Shown: one piece after another, positions 8,641 through 16,810 of the stretch
How positions within the stretch are numbered: the first letter of the stretch is position 1
How the letters are laid out: the number at the start of each line of letters is the position of its first letter
From: Gammaproteobacteria bacterium
Lineage (GTDB): Bacteria > Pseudomonadota > Gammaproteobacteria > Pseudomonadales > Pseudohongiellaceae
Reading direction: 5' to 3'
Length of the DNA stretch: 34,198 nt
Assembly: GCA_002731775.1 (NCBI GenBank)
Contig: PCCP01000025.1
Coordinates: forward strand, 1 to 34,198
Program-made: the position numbers and the translations under genes
Notes under the pieces: model-generated
The model's database searches: none
What the model saw: only the letters and a program-made list of their open reading frames with translations
What the model was told of the DNA's origin: nothing

Positions 8641-8723
8641 GCTGTTGTTGTTGCATGGAAAACCCGGGGTTGAGAAAATTCGCAAATTGAACCCGAATCG
8701 GAGCCTTAAAACGCGCCTGATTC

Positions 8724-8806
8724 CTGCCCATTATTTGGCCGCGAAGGGGCCGCAATGGGCAGAAATGCCCGCCACAACATGTTGTGGTGGGCCCGATAGC
8801 GGGTTT
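8724..8806. repeat. Cluster of overlapping hairpins
   Basis: Four inverted repeats follow each other. The first has a 9-bp outer stem CTGCCCATT/AATGGGCAG (8724-8762) with an inner GGCC/GGCC. The second is a GGGCA-GAAA-TGCCC stem with a GNRA-type loop (8757-8770). The third is the perfect 16-bp palindrome CCACAACATGTTGTGG, extended to a 24-nt stem (8768-8791). The fourth is CCCG-ATAG-CGGG followed by TTTT on the plus strand (8792-8806). The first two share bases and cannot form together. The argF stop is about 90 nt away, so the cluster may end argF transcription, or it may be part of an uncharacterised RNA. Confidence 0.55.
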
Positions 8807-8895
8807 TCATATTTAATTCGTGAGATTTGTCGATAGCCGGCTATGTAAATTAGTTGCCCCTGGGTGTTCTGCGTGGGCAGGGAGACAGCATTGAG

Positions 8896-9792
8896 CTACT
8901 GCTTGAGAAGGTATTCCAGCAACGCCTTCTGTGAATGCATACGATTCTCTGCTTCATCCCAGACCACGCTATCCTCGCCGTCGAGTAACTCCCCGCTCAC
9001 CTCTTCGCCGCGGTGGGCCGGCAGGCAGTGCATGAACAGCGCCTTGGCATTCGCCAGAGACATCAGTTCGGCGTTGACCTGGAACCCTGCGAAAACCGAT
9101 TCACGCGCGCTTTGCTCTGCCTCTTGCCCCATTGACGCCCACACATCGGTCACCACCAGATCGACATTCTTCACCGCTGCTGCAGGATCCACCGTCAAGC
9201 TAACCCGACTCCGGTGTTTTTTCACCAGTTCGGCACTGGGTTCAAAGCCGGTCGGTGTGGCGATCGTCAATTCAAAGTCGAAGGCCGCGGCCGCATTAAT
9301 ATAGGATTGGCACATATTATTGCCATCGCCAACCCAGGCGACTCTCTTGCCACCGATATCACCTCGGTGCTCGATGAAGGTCTGCACATCGGCTAGCAGC
9401 TGGCAGGGATGGAAATCATCACTGAGGGCATTGATGACCGGGATTCGGGAATTCTCGGCAAAGCATTGCAGCTTGCTGTGTGCATAGGTGCGGATAGCCA
9501 CACAATCTACCATCCGCGACAGCACCCGGGCGCTGTCTTCGATCGGTTCTCCGCGCCCCAGCTGAGAGTCGGCAGGGGACAAAAACAGGGACGACCCCCC
9601 CATCTGTGTCATCGCTACTTCGAAGGCGACTCGAGTCCGGGTGGAGGATTTTTCGAAAATCAGGCCCAGGGTCTTGCGCGTCTGGGGTTGTGCTAATTCC
9701 GGCTGCAGTTTCAGCTCCAGGGCCCGGCGTACTATCGCCAATAGCCCGGCTCGAGGTAAATCATCTAGGGTCAGGAAATGCTGTATAAACAT
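8896..9792 (-). CDS. argF: Ornithine carbamoyltransferase
   Basis: This 298-residue cytoplasmic enzyme joins carbamoyl phosphate and ornithine to give citrulline in arginine synthesis. The carbamoyl-phosphate loop is [12 protein letters not shown], the second carbamoyl-phosphate motif is [11 protein letters not shown], and the ornithine-site motif is [12 protein letters not shown] near the C-terminus. Length and motifs are those of the biosynthetic, anabolic enzyme. I prefer the ATG at 9792 (MFIQHFL). A GTG five codons upstream (9807) sits almost on the GAAGGG sequence and is a less likely start, though not excluded. argG, the next pathway enzyme, is 4.4 kb away and transcribed separately. 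A promoter and a terminator-like hairpin lie in the leader. Confidence 0.95.
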   Translation of the reverse strand: MFIQHFLTLDDLPRAGLLAIVRRALELKLQPELAQPQTRKTLGLIFEKSSTRTRVAFEVAMTQMGGSSLFLSPADSQLGRGEPIEDSARVLSRMVDCVAIRTYAHSKLQCFAENSRIPVINALSDDFHPCQLLADVQTFIEHRGDIGGKRVAWVGDGNNMCQSYINAAAAFDFELTIATPTGFEPSAELVKKHRSRVSLTVDPAAAVKNVDLVVTDVWASMGQEAEQSARESVFAGFQVNAELMSLANAKALFMHCLPAHRGEEVSGELLDGEDSVVWDEAENRMHSQKALLEYLLKQ

Positions 9793-9820
9793 GATCTGTG
9801 GCTTCACCCTTCAATCTGGA

Positions 9821-9846
9821 AATAAAAAGGGTAGCTCGCGCTACCC
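9821..9846 (-). terminator. Terminator-like hairpin in the argF leader
   Basis: On the minus strand the perfect 7-bp stem GGGTAGC/GCTACCC closes a GCGA (GNRA) loop and is followed by CTTTTTATTT-type T-rich sequence. The hairpin lies about 14 nt before the GTG and 29 nt before the ATG of argF. No minus-strand gene lies upstream for it to terminate, because the upstream gene is on the plus strand. It therefore acts either within the argF leader or on background transcription. Confidence 0.6.
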
Positions 9847-9859
9847 ATAAAAGATTACT

Positions 9860-9888
9860 ATTTTATCTACTTATGCAAATAGGAGCAA
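9860..9888 (-). promoter_or_regulatory. Sigma-70-type promoter for argF
   Basis: On the minus strand TTGCTC (9883-9888) is followed by a 17-bp spacer and TAAAAT (9860-9865), with 3/6 and 5/6 matches. The predicted start near 9853 places the terminator-like hairpin almost at the 5' end of the transcript. I do not see a clear ArgR operator here. Confidence 0.5.
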
Positions 9889-9941
9889 TTGTCATCTCAC
9901 CGATTTGGTAACCGATCGGGGTCTGACGCCGGAAAGCAGAT

Positions 9942-11495
9942 ATGAATCCAGTAGAGTTAAAGCTCTTTTCCAGTCGGGTCGGGGCCATCTGCGATGAAAT
10001 GGGCCTGGTACTGCGGCGCTCGGCGTTTTCACCCAATATCAAGGACCGGCTGGATTTCTCCTGTGCCCTCTTTGGCAGCGATGGTGAGCTGGTCGCTCAG
10101 GCGGCGCACATACCAGTCCATCTTGGTAGCATGGCTTTCGTTATGGGAGACCTGGTGCGCCAGCGGGACTGGCAGCCAGGAGACATGCTGGTGCTGAATG
10201 ACCCCTTTCTTGGTGGTACCCACTTACCCGATGTCACCCTGATCGCACCGGTATTCGAAGCCGGGGGTAGTGAGCACGGGGTGGATGCACTGATCGGTTT
10301 CGTAGCGAACCGCGCCCATCATGCCAATATCGGCTGTGACACCCCTGGCTCGATGCCGGTGTCATCAACCCTGGCAGAAGAGGGGGTCATTATTGCGCCT
10401 ACCTTGCTGCTGCGAGGCGAGCAATTGCAACACACTGAGATCCCCTTGGCGGATTTACAGGGCGAACAATTGAGTGGCGATTTTGCCGCCCAGGCCGGGG
10501 CTAACCGGGTTGGTGTGAAGCGCCTGCAAGCCCTGGTTGCAAACATGGGAGTTGCAAATTATCAAAGCGGAATCCTGGAGCTAAATGCCTATGCAGATCG
10601 GATTACATTAGCTGTAATAGCGCAATTGCAGCCGGGAGAGTATCACTTTGAAGACTACCTGGATGATGATGGCTGTGGGTCTGAAGGCATAAAACTGGCA
10701 CTGTGCCTGAGGCTTCAAGCCGATTCGGTGGAATTGGATCTGAGGGCATGTGCCTCACAGGTGCAGGGCAATGTAAACTGCCCCGAGTCCGTAGCGGCCG
10801 CAGCCGCATATTATTGCTTTCGATGCCTGATGCCGGAGGAAGCGCCTGCCTGCTCCGGTTTGTTTCGGCGGATAAAGCTGAAGACGCGTCCCGGTTCCAT
10901 TGTTAACGCGCGCCGGCCAGCCGCTGTCGCCGGCGGCAATGTTGAGACCTCGACTCGACTGGTAGATCTTGTATTCGGGGCATTGGCCCGGGCCGCGCCG
11001 ATGCAAATACCCGCCGCCAGCCAGGGCACGATGAATAATATCGCGATGGGCTGTATCGATGCCGGCAGCGGCGAACGCTGGGATTACTACGAGACCCTGG
11101 CGGGAGGCATGGGTGCTGGCCCTCGTAAAAACGGCCTGTCCGCTGTGCACAGTCACATGACCAACACGCTGAATACACCGGTCGAGAGCCTGGAGATGCA
11201 TTACCCACTGCGGGTGAGAAGTTATGCCATTCGGCAGCATAGCGGGGGCGACGGTGAACATCGGGGCGGGGACGGGCTCAGCAGAGAGTACGAGTTTTTA
11301 GGCCCGACACGTCTGAGCCTGATAAGTGAACGTCGTCGCTACGCGCCCTGGGGGCTTGGCGGTGGCAAGCCGGGTGAGAAGGGAATGAATCTGTTGAATG
11401 GCAACGTCCTGCCGGGGAAATGCACAGTCGATGTCGAGGCAGGCGACCGGCTCACTATTAGTACTCCCGGTGGCGGTGGTTGGGGCAGGAACTAA
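9942..11495 (+). CDS. Hydantoinase B/oxoprolinase-family subunit
   Basis: This 517-residue protein belongs to the HyuB (N-methylhydantoinase/acetone carboxylase-like) family, which works with an ATP-grasping HyuA partner to open cyclic amides or carboxylate small substrates. Family blocks are clear: FSPNIKDRLDFSCALF near residue 29, HIPVHLGSM, LNDPFLGGTHLPDVT around 85, HHANIGCDTPGSMP around 125, and the glycine-rich end TISTPGGGGWGRN. GGAAAG lies 6 nt before the ATG. No HyuA-type partner lies on either side; the neighbours are argF and grxD. The substrate cannot be told from sequence. The gene is not truncated. Confidence 0.9.
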   Translation: MNPVELKLFSSRVGAICDEMGLVLRRSAFSPNIKDRLDFSCALFGSDGELVAQAAHIPVHLGSMAFVMGDLVRQRDWQPGDMLVLNDPFLGGTHLPDVTLIAPVFEAGGSEHGVDALIGFVANRAHHANIGCDTPGSMPVSSTLAEEGVIIAPTLLLRGEQLQHTEIPLADLQGEQLSGDFAAQAGANRVGVKRLQALVANMGVANYQSGILELNAYADRITLAVIAQLQPGEYHFEDYLDDDGCGSEGIKLALCLRLQADSVELDLRACASQVQGNVNCPESVAAAAAYYCFRCLMPEEAPACSGLFRRIKLKTRPGSIVNARRPAAVAGGNVETSTRLVDLVFGALARAAPMQIPAASQGTMNNIAMGCIDAGSGERWDYYETLAGGMGAGPRKNGLSAVHSHMTNTLNTPVESLEMHYPLRVRSYAIRQHSGGDGEHRGGDGLSREYEFLGPTRLSLISERRRYAPWGLGGGKPGEKGMNLLNGNVLPGKCTVDVEAGDRLTISTPGGGGWGRN

Positions 11496-11820
11496 GGCGC
11501 GCTCTGAAGCGCACAGCTGCTGGGTTGCACTTCTTGCCAGGGGCGGGGGTGTGAGCTGGGAGCGGAAGCTTTAGCGGCGAAGTGCGTCTTGCACCTGTAC
11601 GCTTCAGACTTCGCAGAGGCCGTATGCCATTATTTGTAGGCGCCCTAGAGGAAAAGTTCCGTACCGACACCGGGCTTTAAATCGGTTAAGTCCCAGCCAC
11701 GGAGGTAGTTCTCCCTACACTATAGCTGACAAAGCCCAGAGCACCGGTGTAAACTTGCACACAGAGTCGCTTAGAACAAGTTATCAACCCTGCTTTTACA
11801 GAACCCAGAGGCCATATTTC
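11496..11820. other. 325-bp gap between the hydantoinase gene and grxD
   Basis: No gene was found. Around 11573-11620 there is a structured stretch: a GCGAAGT/ACTTCGC pair encloses a GTGC-GTCTT-GCAC stem. It could slow or end transcription from the hydantoinase gene, but there is no T-run. The grxD promoter should lie near 11700-11780. A TATAG-containing sequence at 11717-11726 is the only candidate, and it has no convincing -35. Confidence 0.4.
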
Positions 11821-12150
11821 ATGAGTACCGAAGAAACGATTCAAGAGCAAATAGATTCCAACAACATACTGCTTTATATGAAGGGCAACCCGGAGCAACC
11901 TCAATGTGGATTTTCAGCCCAGGTTACCCAGGTGCTCATGCAGTGCGGCAAACGCTTCGCCTACGTCGATATTCTCAGCAATCCTGAAATCAGGGCAACG
12001 CTACCCAAGGTTTCTAACTGGCCTACTTTTCCCCAGTTGTATATTGATGGCGAGTTGGTCGGTGGTTGCGATATCGTCACCGAGATGTTCGAGAAAGGTG
12101 AACTGCAACCCCTGGTCGAAAGTGCGGGTGCCGAGCAGAGCGAGGAATAA
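11821..12150 (+). CDS. grxD: Monothiol glutaredoxin (Grx4 type)
   Basis: This 109-residue cytoplasmic monothiol glutaredoxin binds glutathione-ligated [2Fe-2S] clusters and helps deliver or sense iron-sulfur clusters. The single active-site cysteine is in PQCGFSAQ. The glutathione-binding WPTFPQLYIDGELVGGCDI block and the N-terminal helix (MSTEETIQEQID) are typical of the family. The frame is open further upstream, but the ATG at 11821 is preceded by GAGG at 9 nt and gives the standard length. It stands alone, convergent with rnt. Confidence 0.96.
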   Translation: MSTEETIQEQIDSNNILLYMKGNPEQPQCGFSAQVTQVLMQCGKRFAYVDILSNPEIRATLPKVSNWPTFPQLYIDGELVGGCDIVTEMFEKGELQPLVESAGAEQSEE

Positions 12151-12269
12151 GTGCATCTTCCAATTTGATCATCTCTACCGCTGAAACCTGGAAAGCGTCA
12201 GCTATCACAGATAAGAAAGCCCTGAAAATTCAGCATTGGAAACTCGGTTCTGGATTTATCGGGTGATTT

Positions 12270-12917
12270 CTAGCGCAAAGGCCAGCCGCCGAGATCCTTC
12301 CATTTATTCACAATATTGCAGAATAGTTCAGCCGTCTTCTCGGCATCATAACGGGCCGAGTGGGCCTGACTGTCGTCGAATTCTATGCTTGCGGCATCAC
12401 AGGCTCGCGCCAATACCGTCTGTCCGAATGCTAGTCCGCCCAGGCTTGCGGTATCGAAGCTGGAGAATGGATGAAATGGATTACGTTTGAGCTTGTGTCT
12501 CTCACTTGCAGCGTTTACAAAGCCGTGGTCGAAGTGCGCGTTGTGGCCTACTAGGATTGCCCGCCGGCACTGATTTGCTTTCATGGCATCTCGCACGATT
12601 TTGAACAGGGTCTGGAACACCTCCTTTTCTGAACGGGCGATTCGCAGTGGATGATAGGGGTCGATGCCGGTGAACTTCAGCGCCGCTGCTTCGATATTGG
12701 CCCCATCGAAGGGGATAATACGCTGAAAGTAAGTCTGCTCTATGCCGAGAATACCTCCCTCATCCATGCTCAAAATTACAGCTGCAATTTCGAGGATGGC
12801 ATCAGTTTGTGAATTGAAGCCGCCGGTTTCGACATCGATAACAACAGGCATGTAGGTGCGGAAGCGATCTGCAAGCAGGTTCAAGCCCGGTTCGGTGGCG
12901 TCGTCATCGTGCATCAC
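12270..12917 (-). CDS. rnt: Ribonuclease T
   Basis: This 215-residue DEDDh 3'-5' exoribonuclease trims the CCA ends of tRNAs and the 3' ends of stable RNAs. The exonuclease residues are visible as [10 protein letters not shown] (first Asp and Glu), [11 protein letters not shown] (second Asp) and [15 protein letters not shown] (His and final Asp). The length fits the family. Its ATG overlaps the stop of pyrC by 4 bp, so the two are translationally coupled; a second ATG follows immediately. The gene converges on grxD. Confidence 0.96.
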   Translation of the reverse strand: MMHDDDATEPGLNLLADRFRTYMPVVIDVETGGFNSQTDAILEIAAVILSMDEGGILGIEQTYFQRIIPFDGANIEAAALKFTGIDPYHPLRIARSEKEVFQTLFKIVRDAMKANQCRRAILVGHNAHFDHGFVNAASERHKLKRNPFHPFSSFDTASLGGLAFGQTVLARACDAASIEFDDSQAHSARYDAEKTAELFCNIVNKWKDLGGWPLR

Positions 12918-13960
12918 GATTCATCCTCTACTAACCAGTGCAGATTTTCGCCGGCGCAGATGGGTACTATCACTTCGGATCCAAACTTGTATTCCTCGGC
13001 CATTGTCCAGTCTGTCTTGCTCAATGTAATGCGGCTCTGATTGCGCGGCAGCCCGTAAAAATCCGCACCGAAGAAACTGGCGAACCCTTCCAGTTTGTCC
13101 AGCGCGCGATTCTGTTCAAATACCTGTGCATACAACTCCAGGGCAGCCGGAGCAGAGTATATACCGGCACAGGCACAGGCATTTTCTTTCGCCTGTCGAC
13201 TGTGGGGGGCCGAATCGGTTCCGAGGAAAAATTTTGGATTGCCACTGATGGCGGCCTCTATCAGCGCCCGCTGATGCGTATCGCGCTTCAGGATTGGCAG
13301 GCAGTAAAAATGTGGCCTGACCCCGCCTGCCAGTAAATGATTGCGATTATAGAGCAGATGATGAACAGTAATGGTAGCGGCGACTGATTCCATCTGTTGT
13401 TTGACGAACTCAACGGCCTCACTGGTGGTGATGTGTTCGAGAACCAGTTTCAGCCTTGGATAGCGAATTAATAAGGGTTGCAATATAGTGTCGATGAACA
13501 CTTGCTCACGATCGAATATATCAACAGCAGTGGCTGTCGACTCACCGTGCACTAGCAGCGGCATCCCGATTTCTTCCATACGCTCCAGCACCGGATAAAC
13601 CTTGTCGATGGCGGTAACGCCGTTAGCTGCGTTCGTGGTCGCGCCTGCGGGGTAGTATTTAACTGCTACCACGGTCGGCTCCAAGCTGGCCGCGTTAATC
13701 TCATCAAGGGTCAGGGTGTCGGTCAGGTATAAGGTCATCAGTGGCTGGAAGTTGCTGCCCGCCGGAATCGCCCGCAAAATGCGGTCTCTGTAAGCCAGGG
13801 CCTCCTCGACCGTGGTCACCGGCATTTGAAGGTTGGGCATGATGATGCCACGCCCGAATGTCTTGGCGCTATGGGGAACAGTCGTCAGCAATAATTCTTC
13901 ATCTCGCAGGTGAAGATGCCAGTCATCTGGTCGCGTCAAACTTATTTTATTTGAATTCAT
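12914..13960 (-). CDS. pyrC: Dihydroorotase
   Basis: This 348-residue class II dihydroorotase cyclises carbamoyl aspartate to dihydroorotate in pyrimidine synthesis. The metal-binding [13 protein letters not shown] motif is at the N-terminus, the carboxylated lysine lies in [13 protein letters not shown] around residue 97, and further metal histidines are in LLVHGE and VLEHITT. The catalytic Asp is in [10 protein letters not shown]. It is the first gene of a two-gene unit with rnt and diverges from argG. There is no strong ribosome-binding site before the ATG. Confidence 0.97.
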   Translation of the reverse strand: MNSNKISLTRPDDWHLHLRDEELLLTTVPHSAKTFGRGIIMPNLQMPVTTVEEALAYRDRILRAIPAGSNFQPLMTLYLTDTLTLDEINAASLEPTVVAVKYYPAGATTNAANGVTAIDKVYPVLERMEEIGMPLLVHGESTATAVDIFDREQVFIDTILQPLLIRYPRLKLVLEHITTSEAVEFVKQQMESVAATITVHHLLYNRNHLLAGGVRPHFYCLPILKRDTHQRALIEAAISGNPKFFLGTDSAPHSRQAKENACACAGIYSAPAALELYAQVFEQNRALDKLEGFASFFGADFYGLPRNQSRITLSKTDWTMAEEYKFGSEVIVPICAGENLHWLVEDES

Positions 13961-13990
13961 CGGCGCTACGTTGTTGCGGAAAGAGGCCCT

Positions 13991-14019
13991 ATTGTAACGG
14001 AATAAGGATTTCAGCTGAA
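13991..14019 (-). promoter_or_regulatory. Candidate promoter for pyrC-rnt
   Basis: On the minus strand TTCAGC (14014-14019), a 17-bp spacer and TACAAT (13991-13996) give a 5/6 -10 with a weak -35. The transcript would start about 20-25 nt before the pyrC ATG. Confidence 0.4.
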
Positions 14020-14032
14020 TTACGTATTTAGC

Positions 14033-14061
14033 TTATTCCCCAACCGTGATGATGCTAAAAT
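14033..14061 (+). promoter_or_regulatory. Candidate extended -10 promoter for argG
   Basis: TGCTAAAAT (14053-14061) is an extended -10 element with a 5/6 hexamer. TTATTC, 17 bp upstream, is a weak -35. The transcript would start near 14068 and carry a leader of about 100 nt, which includes a CGGC-AGTAC-GCCG hairpin. No convincing ArgR box was found; TGAATTACGTATTTA at 14017-14031 is at most a poor match. Confidence 0.4.
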
Positions 14062-14168
14062 GCTGCTCTTTTTTTTCGGCAGTACGCCGTTTGGCGCAGC
14101 CAGGCCTCGATAGAGAGTGAGGTCGACGCGGTTAAACGAGTCATCATTGAATTCATAGGAGTGGAAAG

Positions 14169-15380
14169 ATGGCAGGGATACGCAAGGTAGTCTTGGCCTA
14201 CTCTGGAGGTCTGGATACGTCTGTTATTGCGAAATGGTTACAACAATCCTACGACTGTGAGGTGGTGACTTTCACCGCCGATATTGGGCAAGGAGAAGAA
14301 GTTGAACCGGCGCGGGCAAAAGCGGAGGCGATGGGTATCAAGGAAATCCACATCGAAGACTTGCGTGAAGAATTTGTTCGCGATTTCGTCAATCCCATGT
14401 TCCGGGCCAATGCCTTGTATGAGGGAGAGTATCTGTTAGGAACCGCGATCGCCCGGCCCCTGATCGCCAAACGCCTGGTAGAGATAGCGAGGGAAACAGG
14501 TGCCGATGCGATCTCTCATGGTGCCACTGGCAAAGGCAATGACCAGGTCAGATTCGAGTTGGGCGCTTATGCCTTAAGCCCTTCGGTCAAGGTAATTGCA
14601 CCGTGGCGGGAGTGGGATCTAAGCTCACGAGATCGCTTGTTGGCATACTGTGATGAACATGGAATTCCCGTAGAGAAGAAAATAGGCAGCAAGTCCCCCT
14701 ATTCCATGGATGCTAATTTGCTCCATATTTCCTATGAAGGCGATATTCTTGAAGACCCGGCGCGGGAACCGGAGGCGTCGATGTGGTTGTGGACAGTCGC
14801 ACCGGAAGCCGCACCCGATACCCCGGCCTATATTGAATTGACATACGCTGGGGGCGACATTACGGCCATCGACGGCGAGGCGATGTCGCCAGCGACTGTG
14901 TTGGCCGCTCTCAACAAGATCGGTGGCGCCAATGGCATCGGCCGTACCGACATTGTGGAGAATCGCTATGTCGGCATGAAAGCCCGCGGCTGTTATGAGA
15001 CGCCCGGTGGAACCATCATGTTGAAAGCCCATCGTGCCGTCGAGTCCCTGACCCTGGATCGGGAATTGGCGCATCTGAAAGACGAGCTGATGCCGCGTTA
15101 TGCCTCGCTTGTCTACAACGGTTATTGGTGGTCGCCAGAGCGGGTTGCATTGCAGGCGCTTATCGATGCTTCCCAGAAACAGGTCAATGGCAAGGTGCGC
15201 CTGAAACTGTACAAGGGCAATGTTATCGTCGTCGGTAGAGAGTCTGACGACTCATTATACGATGAAAATACCGTAACCTTCGAGGATGACGCCGGCGCCT
15301 ATGATCAGGCTGACGCCGGCGGATTTATCAAACTGAATGCCCTCAGACTGAGAATCGCCGCACTGAAGCGCAGGAGCTAG
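14169..15380 (+). CDS. argG: Argininosuccinate synthase
   Basis: This 403-residue cytoplasmic enzyme condenses citrulline and aspartate with ATP to argininosuccinate. The N-terminal ATP-pyrophosphatase P-loop [14 protein letters not shown] is intact. [15 protein letters not shown] around residue 117 and [13 protein letters not shown] around residue 178 are the citrulline/aspartate-binding blocks of the family. Length is standard. AGGAG lies 8-10 nt before the ATG. It is a single-gene unit divergent from pyrC and convergent with nth. Confidence 0.98.
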   Translation: MAGIRKVVLAYSGGLDTSVIAKWLQQSYDCEVVTFTADIGQGEEVEPARAKAEAMGIKEIHIEDLREEFVRDFVNPMFRANALYEGEYLLGTAIARPLIAKRLVEIARETGADAISHGATGKGNDQVRFELGAYALSPSVKVIAPWREWDLSSRDRLLAYCDEHGIPVEKKIGSKSPYSMDANLLHISYEGDILEDPAREPEASMWLWTVAPEAAPDTPAYIELTYAGGDITAIDGEAMSPATVLAALNKIGGANGIGRTDIVENRYVGMKARGCYETPGGTIMLKAHRAVESLTLDRELAHLKDELMPRYASLVYNGYWWSPERVALQALIDASQKQVNGKVRLKLYKGNVIVVGRESDDSLYDENTVTFEDDAGAYDQADAGGFIKLNALRLRIAALKRRS

Positions 15381-15467
15381 GCACCCTGGATAATTGGCAT
15401 TGTTATCCTCGTCAAGTGTAGTTGCCAGCCCGACATCGAGAACTCGGACTGCTTGCGACACTGGCGG

Positions 15468-16103
15468 CTACCGTGATGTCTTCTTCGTGAATTCACACAG
15501 ATCCTCAATGACACAGGCGCTACATCTTGGCGTGCGCGCCACGCAGAAGTAGCGGCCATGTAAAATAAGCCAGTGATGGGCGCCTAGTAAAAACTCTGCT
15601 GGCACCAGCTTCAGCAGGCGTTCCTCCACCTCGAGCACGTTTTTTCCCGGGGCGATGCCGGTGCGATTCGAGACTCGGAAGATATGCGTGTCGACCGCCA
15701 TGGTGAGCTGCCCGAAAGCCGTGTTGAGCACCACGTTAGCGGTTTTTCTACCCACTCCCGGTAAGGCTTCGAGGGCCTCCCGCGTATTCGGTACTATGCC
15801 GTGGTGCAGCTCAACGAGAATGGCGCAGGTCTTGATAATGTTCTCTGCCTTAGTATTAAACAAACCAATGGTCCTTATATAGGGCTTGAGTCCGGTTACC
15901 CCCAAGTCATAAATTGCCGCAGGGGTTCTGGCTATCTTGTAGAGTTTTTCAGTCGCTTTATTGACGCTGATATCGGTAGCCTGCGCCGACAATATGACTG
16001 AGATCAATAATTCAAAAGTGCTGTGATATTTGAGTTCTGTCGTCGGCGCTGGATTCTCATCGCGCAGCCGGCTAAAGATTGTAATTCTTTTTTTTCTGTT
16101 CAT
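15468..16103 (-). CDS. nth: Endonuclease III, DNA glycosylase/AP lyase
   Basis: This 211-residue base-excision repair enzyme removes oxidised pyrimidines. The helix-hairpin-helix LPGVGRKTANVVLNTAFG includes the catalytic Lys, and the catalytic Asp is in AVDTHIFRVSNR. The four cysteines of the [4Fe-4S] loop (C-x6-C-x2-C-x5-C in CVARTPRCSACVIEDLCEF) are all present. Its ATG overlaps the rnfE stop by 4 bp. rnf-nth is a common gammaproteobacterial arrangement. Confidence 0.97.
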   Translation of the reverse strand: MNRKKRITIFSRLRDENPAPTTELKYHSTFELLISVILSAQATDISVNKATEKLYKIARTPAAIYDLGVTGLKPYIRTIGLFNTKAENIIKTCAILVELHHGIVPNTREALEALPGVGRKTANVVLNTAFGQLTMAVDTHIFRVSNRTGIAPGKNVLEVEERLLKLVPAEFLLGAHHWLILHGRYFCVARTPRCSACVIEDLCEFTKKTSR

Positions 16104-16810
16104 AGCCCGCCTGTCACTCGCGCGCGTTTAATCGGCTCAATCTCCCTGGCAGTCACTGGGGCATTTTCGTTGAGCTTGCAATCGATCAGGTTTTTCCCGG
16201 CAATTAATAATCCCAGCAGGATAAATGCAGCAGGCAGGAGCAAGGCAAAATCGAAATATTCGGTGGTGTTAGAACCTTTAGAGATCACAGCTGTGGCTTG
16301 GGAGACGGGTAGCAATAGCTGCCAATCAGCGAGCAAGGTGCCGCGGCCAATCAACTCCCGGAGGCTCGACAGCGCGACAATTGCCACAATAAATCCCGAG
16401 CCCGTTAGGGCTGCATCCTTTAACGCGCTGCGCCAGTGATGATTAATCGCGTGTACTTCCAATCGAATCAGCACTGCGAAGTTACAGCAGATAAGCGGAA
16501 TGTAGATACCCAGTTCCCTGTGCAGGGGAGAGTAGAACCATTGCAGCAGACTATCGAGGATCGTGGTATAGCTTGCGGTGATTAGGAGGTACCAGGTGAA
16601 GCGCCATCTCTGATTAATCTTGGTTCTCAGCGTCGATACCGTAACACTGGATAGCAACATGACTAGTGCCGTGCTAATGCCGAGTCCCAGGCCATTCACC
16701 AGCGTTGTCGATATGGCCAGGACCGGACTCAGACCCAGCAGTTGAACCAGCACAGGATTGTTAGTCCACGGAGAAGAAGCCTGGCTCGAATTCAACTGCA
16801 ACTCGCTCAC
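16100..16810 (-). CDS. rnfE: RnfE-like subunit lacking the cluster cysteines
   Basis: This 236-residue polytopic inner-membrane protein is homologous to RnfE/RsxE/NqrD. The family blocks NPVLVQLLGL..PVLA, NGLGLGISTALV, GIYIPLI, SLRELIGRGTLL and LLIAGKNLID are clear. The start is the GTG at 16810, which overlaps the rnfD stop by 4 bp and has GGAGGT 6 nt upstream; a longer open frame to 16900 lies inside rnfD. In E. coli RsxE the cluster ligands lie in LLGLCP and VTNCIV. Here they read LLGLSP (Ser28) and CCNFAV (Phe111), so both ligands are gone, although Cys108-Cys109 sit just before the second site. rnfG, normally between rnfD and rnfE, is absent. Confidence 0.93.
   Translation of the reverse strand: MSELQLNSSQASSPWTNNPVLVQLLGLSPVLAISTTLVNGLGLGISTALVMLLSSVTVSTLRTKINQRWRFTWYLLITASYTTILDSLLQWFYSPLHRELGIYIPLICCNFAVLIRLEVHAINHHWRSALKDAALTGSGFIVAIVALSSLRELIGRGTLLADWQLLLPVSQATAVISKGSNTTEYFDFALLLPAAFILLGLLIAGKNLIDCKLNENAPVTAREIEPIKRARVTGGL

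Larger units (their letters stand above)
8031..8895. other. 865-bp region without a convincing gene, between nrdA and argF
   Basis: No open frame here looks like a protein gene on either strand. The nrdA-proximal part (8031-8213) is open in the nrdA frame. The middle contains a strong NrdR box. The AT-rich part around 8390-8640 contains three evenly spaced DnaA-box-like 9-mers, and 8724-8806 is a cluster of hairpins. Both genes flanking the region are read on the minus strand, so it serves as the argF 3' region and the nrdA upstream control region. Confidence 0.7.

Noticed and set aside
8640..8810. Possible 6S RNA, prompted by GCCTTAAAAC near 8701-8712, which resembles a piece of E. coli ssrS
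   Set aside because: The rest of the sequence does not form the long closing stem with a central bubble, and the usual neighbours are absent.
8633..8836. 67-codon plus-strand and 64-codon minus-strand frames in the nrdA-argF gap
   Set aside because: No ribosome-binding site or recognisable protein features, and they lie across the repeats and hairpins.
10755..11261. 168-codon minus-strand frame inside the hydantoinase gene
   Set aside because: Antisense shadow of a clearly conserved plus-strand gene.
13951..14157. Repeated TTGAATTCAT at 13951-13960 and 14148-14157, considered as ArgR sites
   Set aside because: The two half-sites are fused without the 4-bp centre of an ArgR box, and one copy lies in the pyrC coding sequence.
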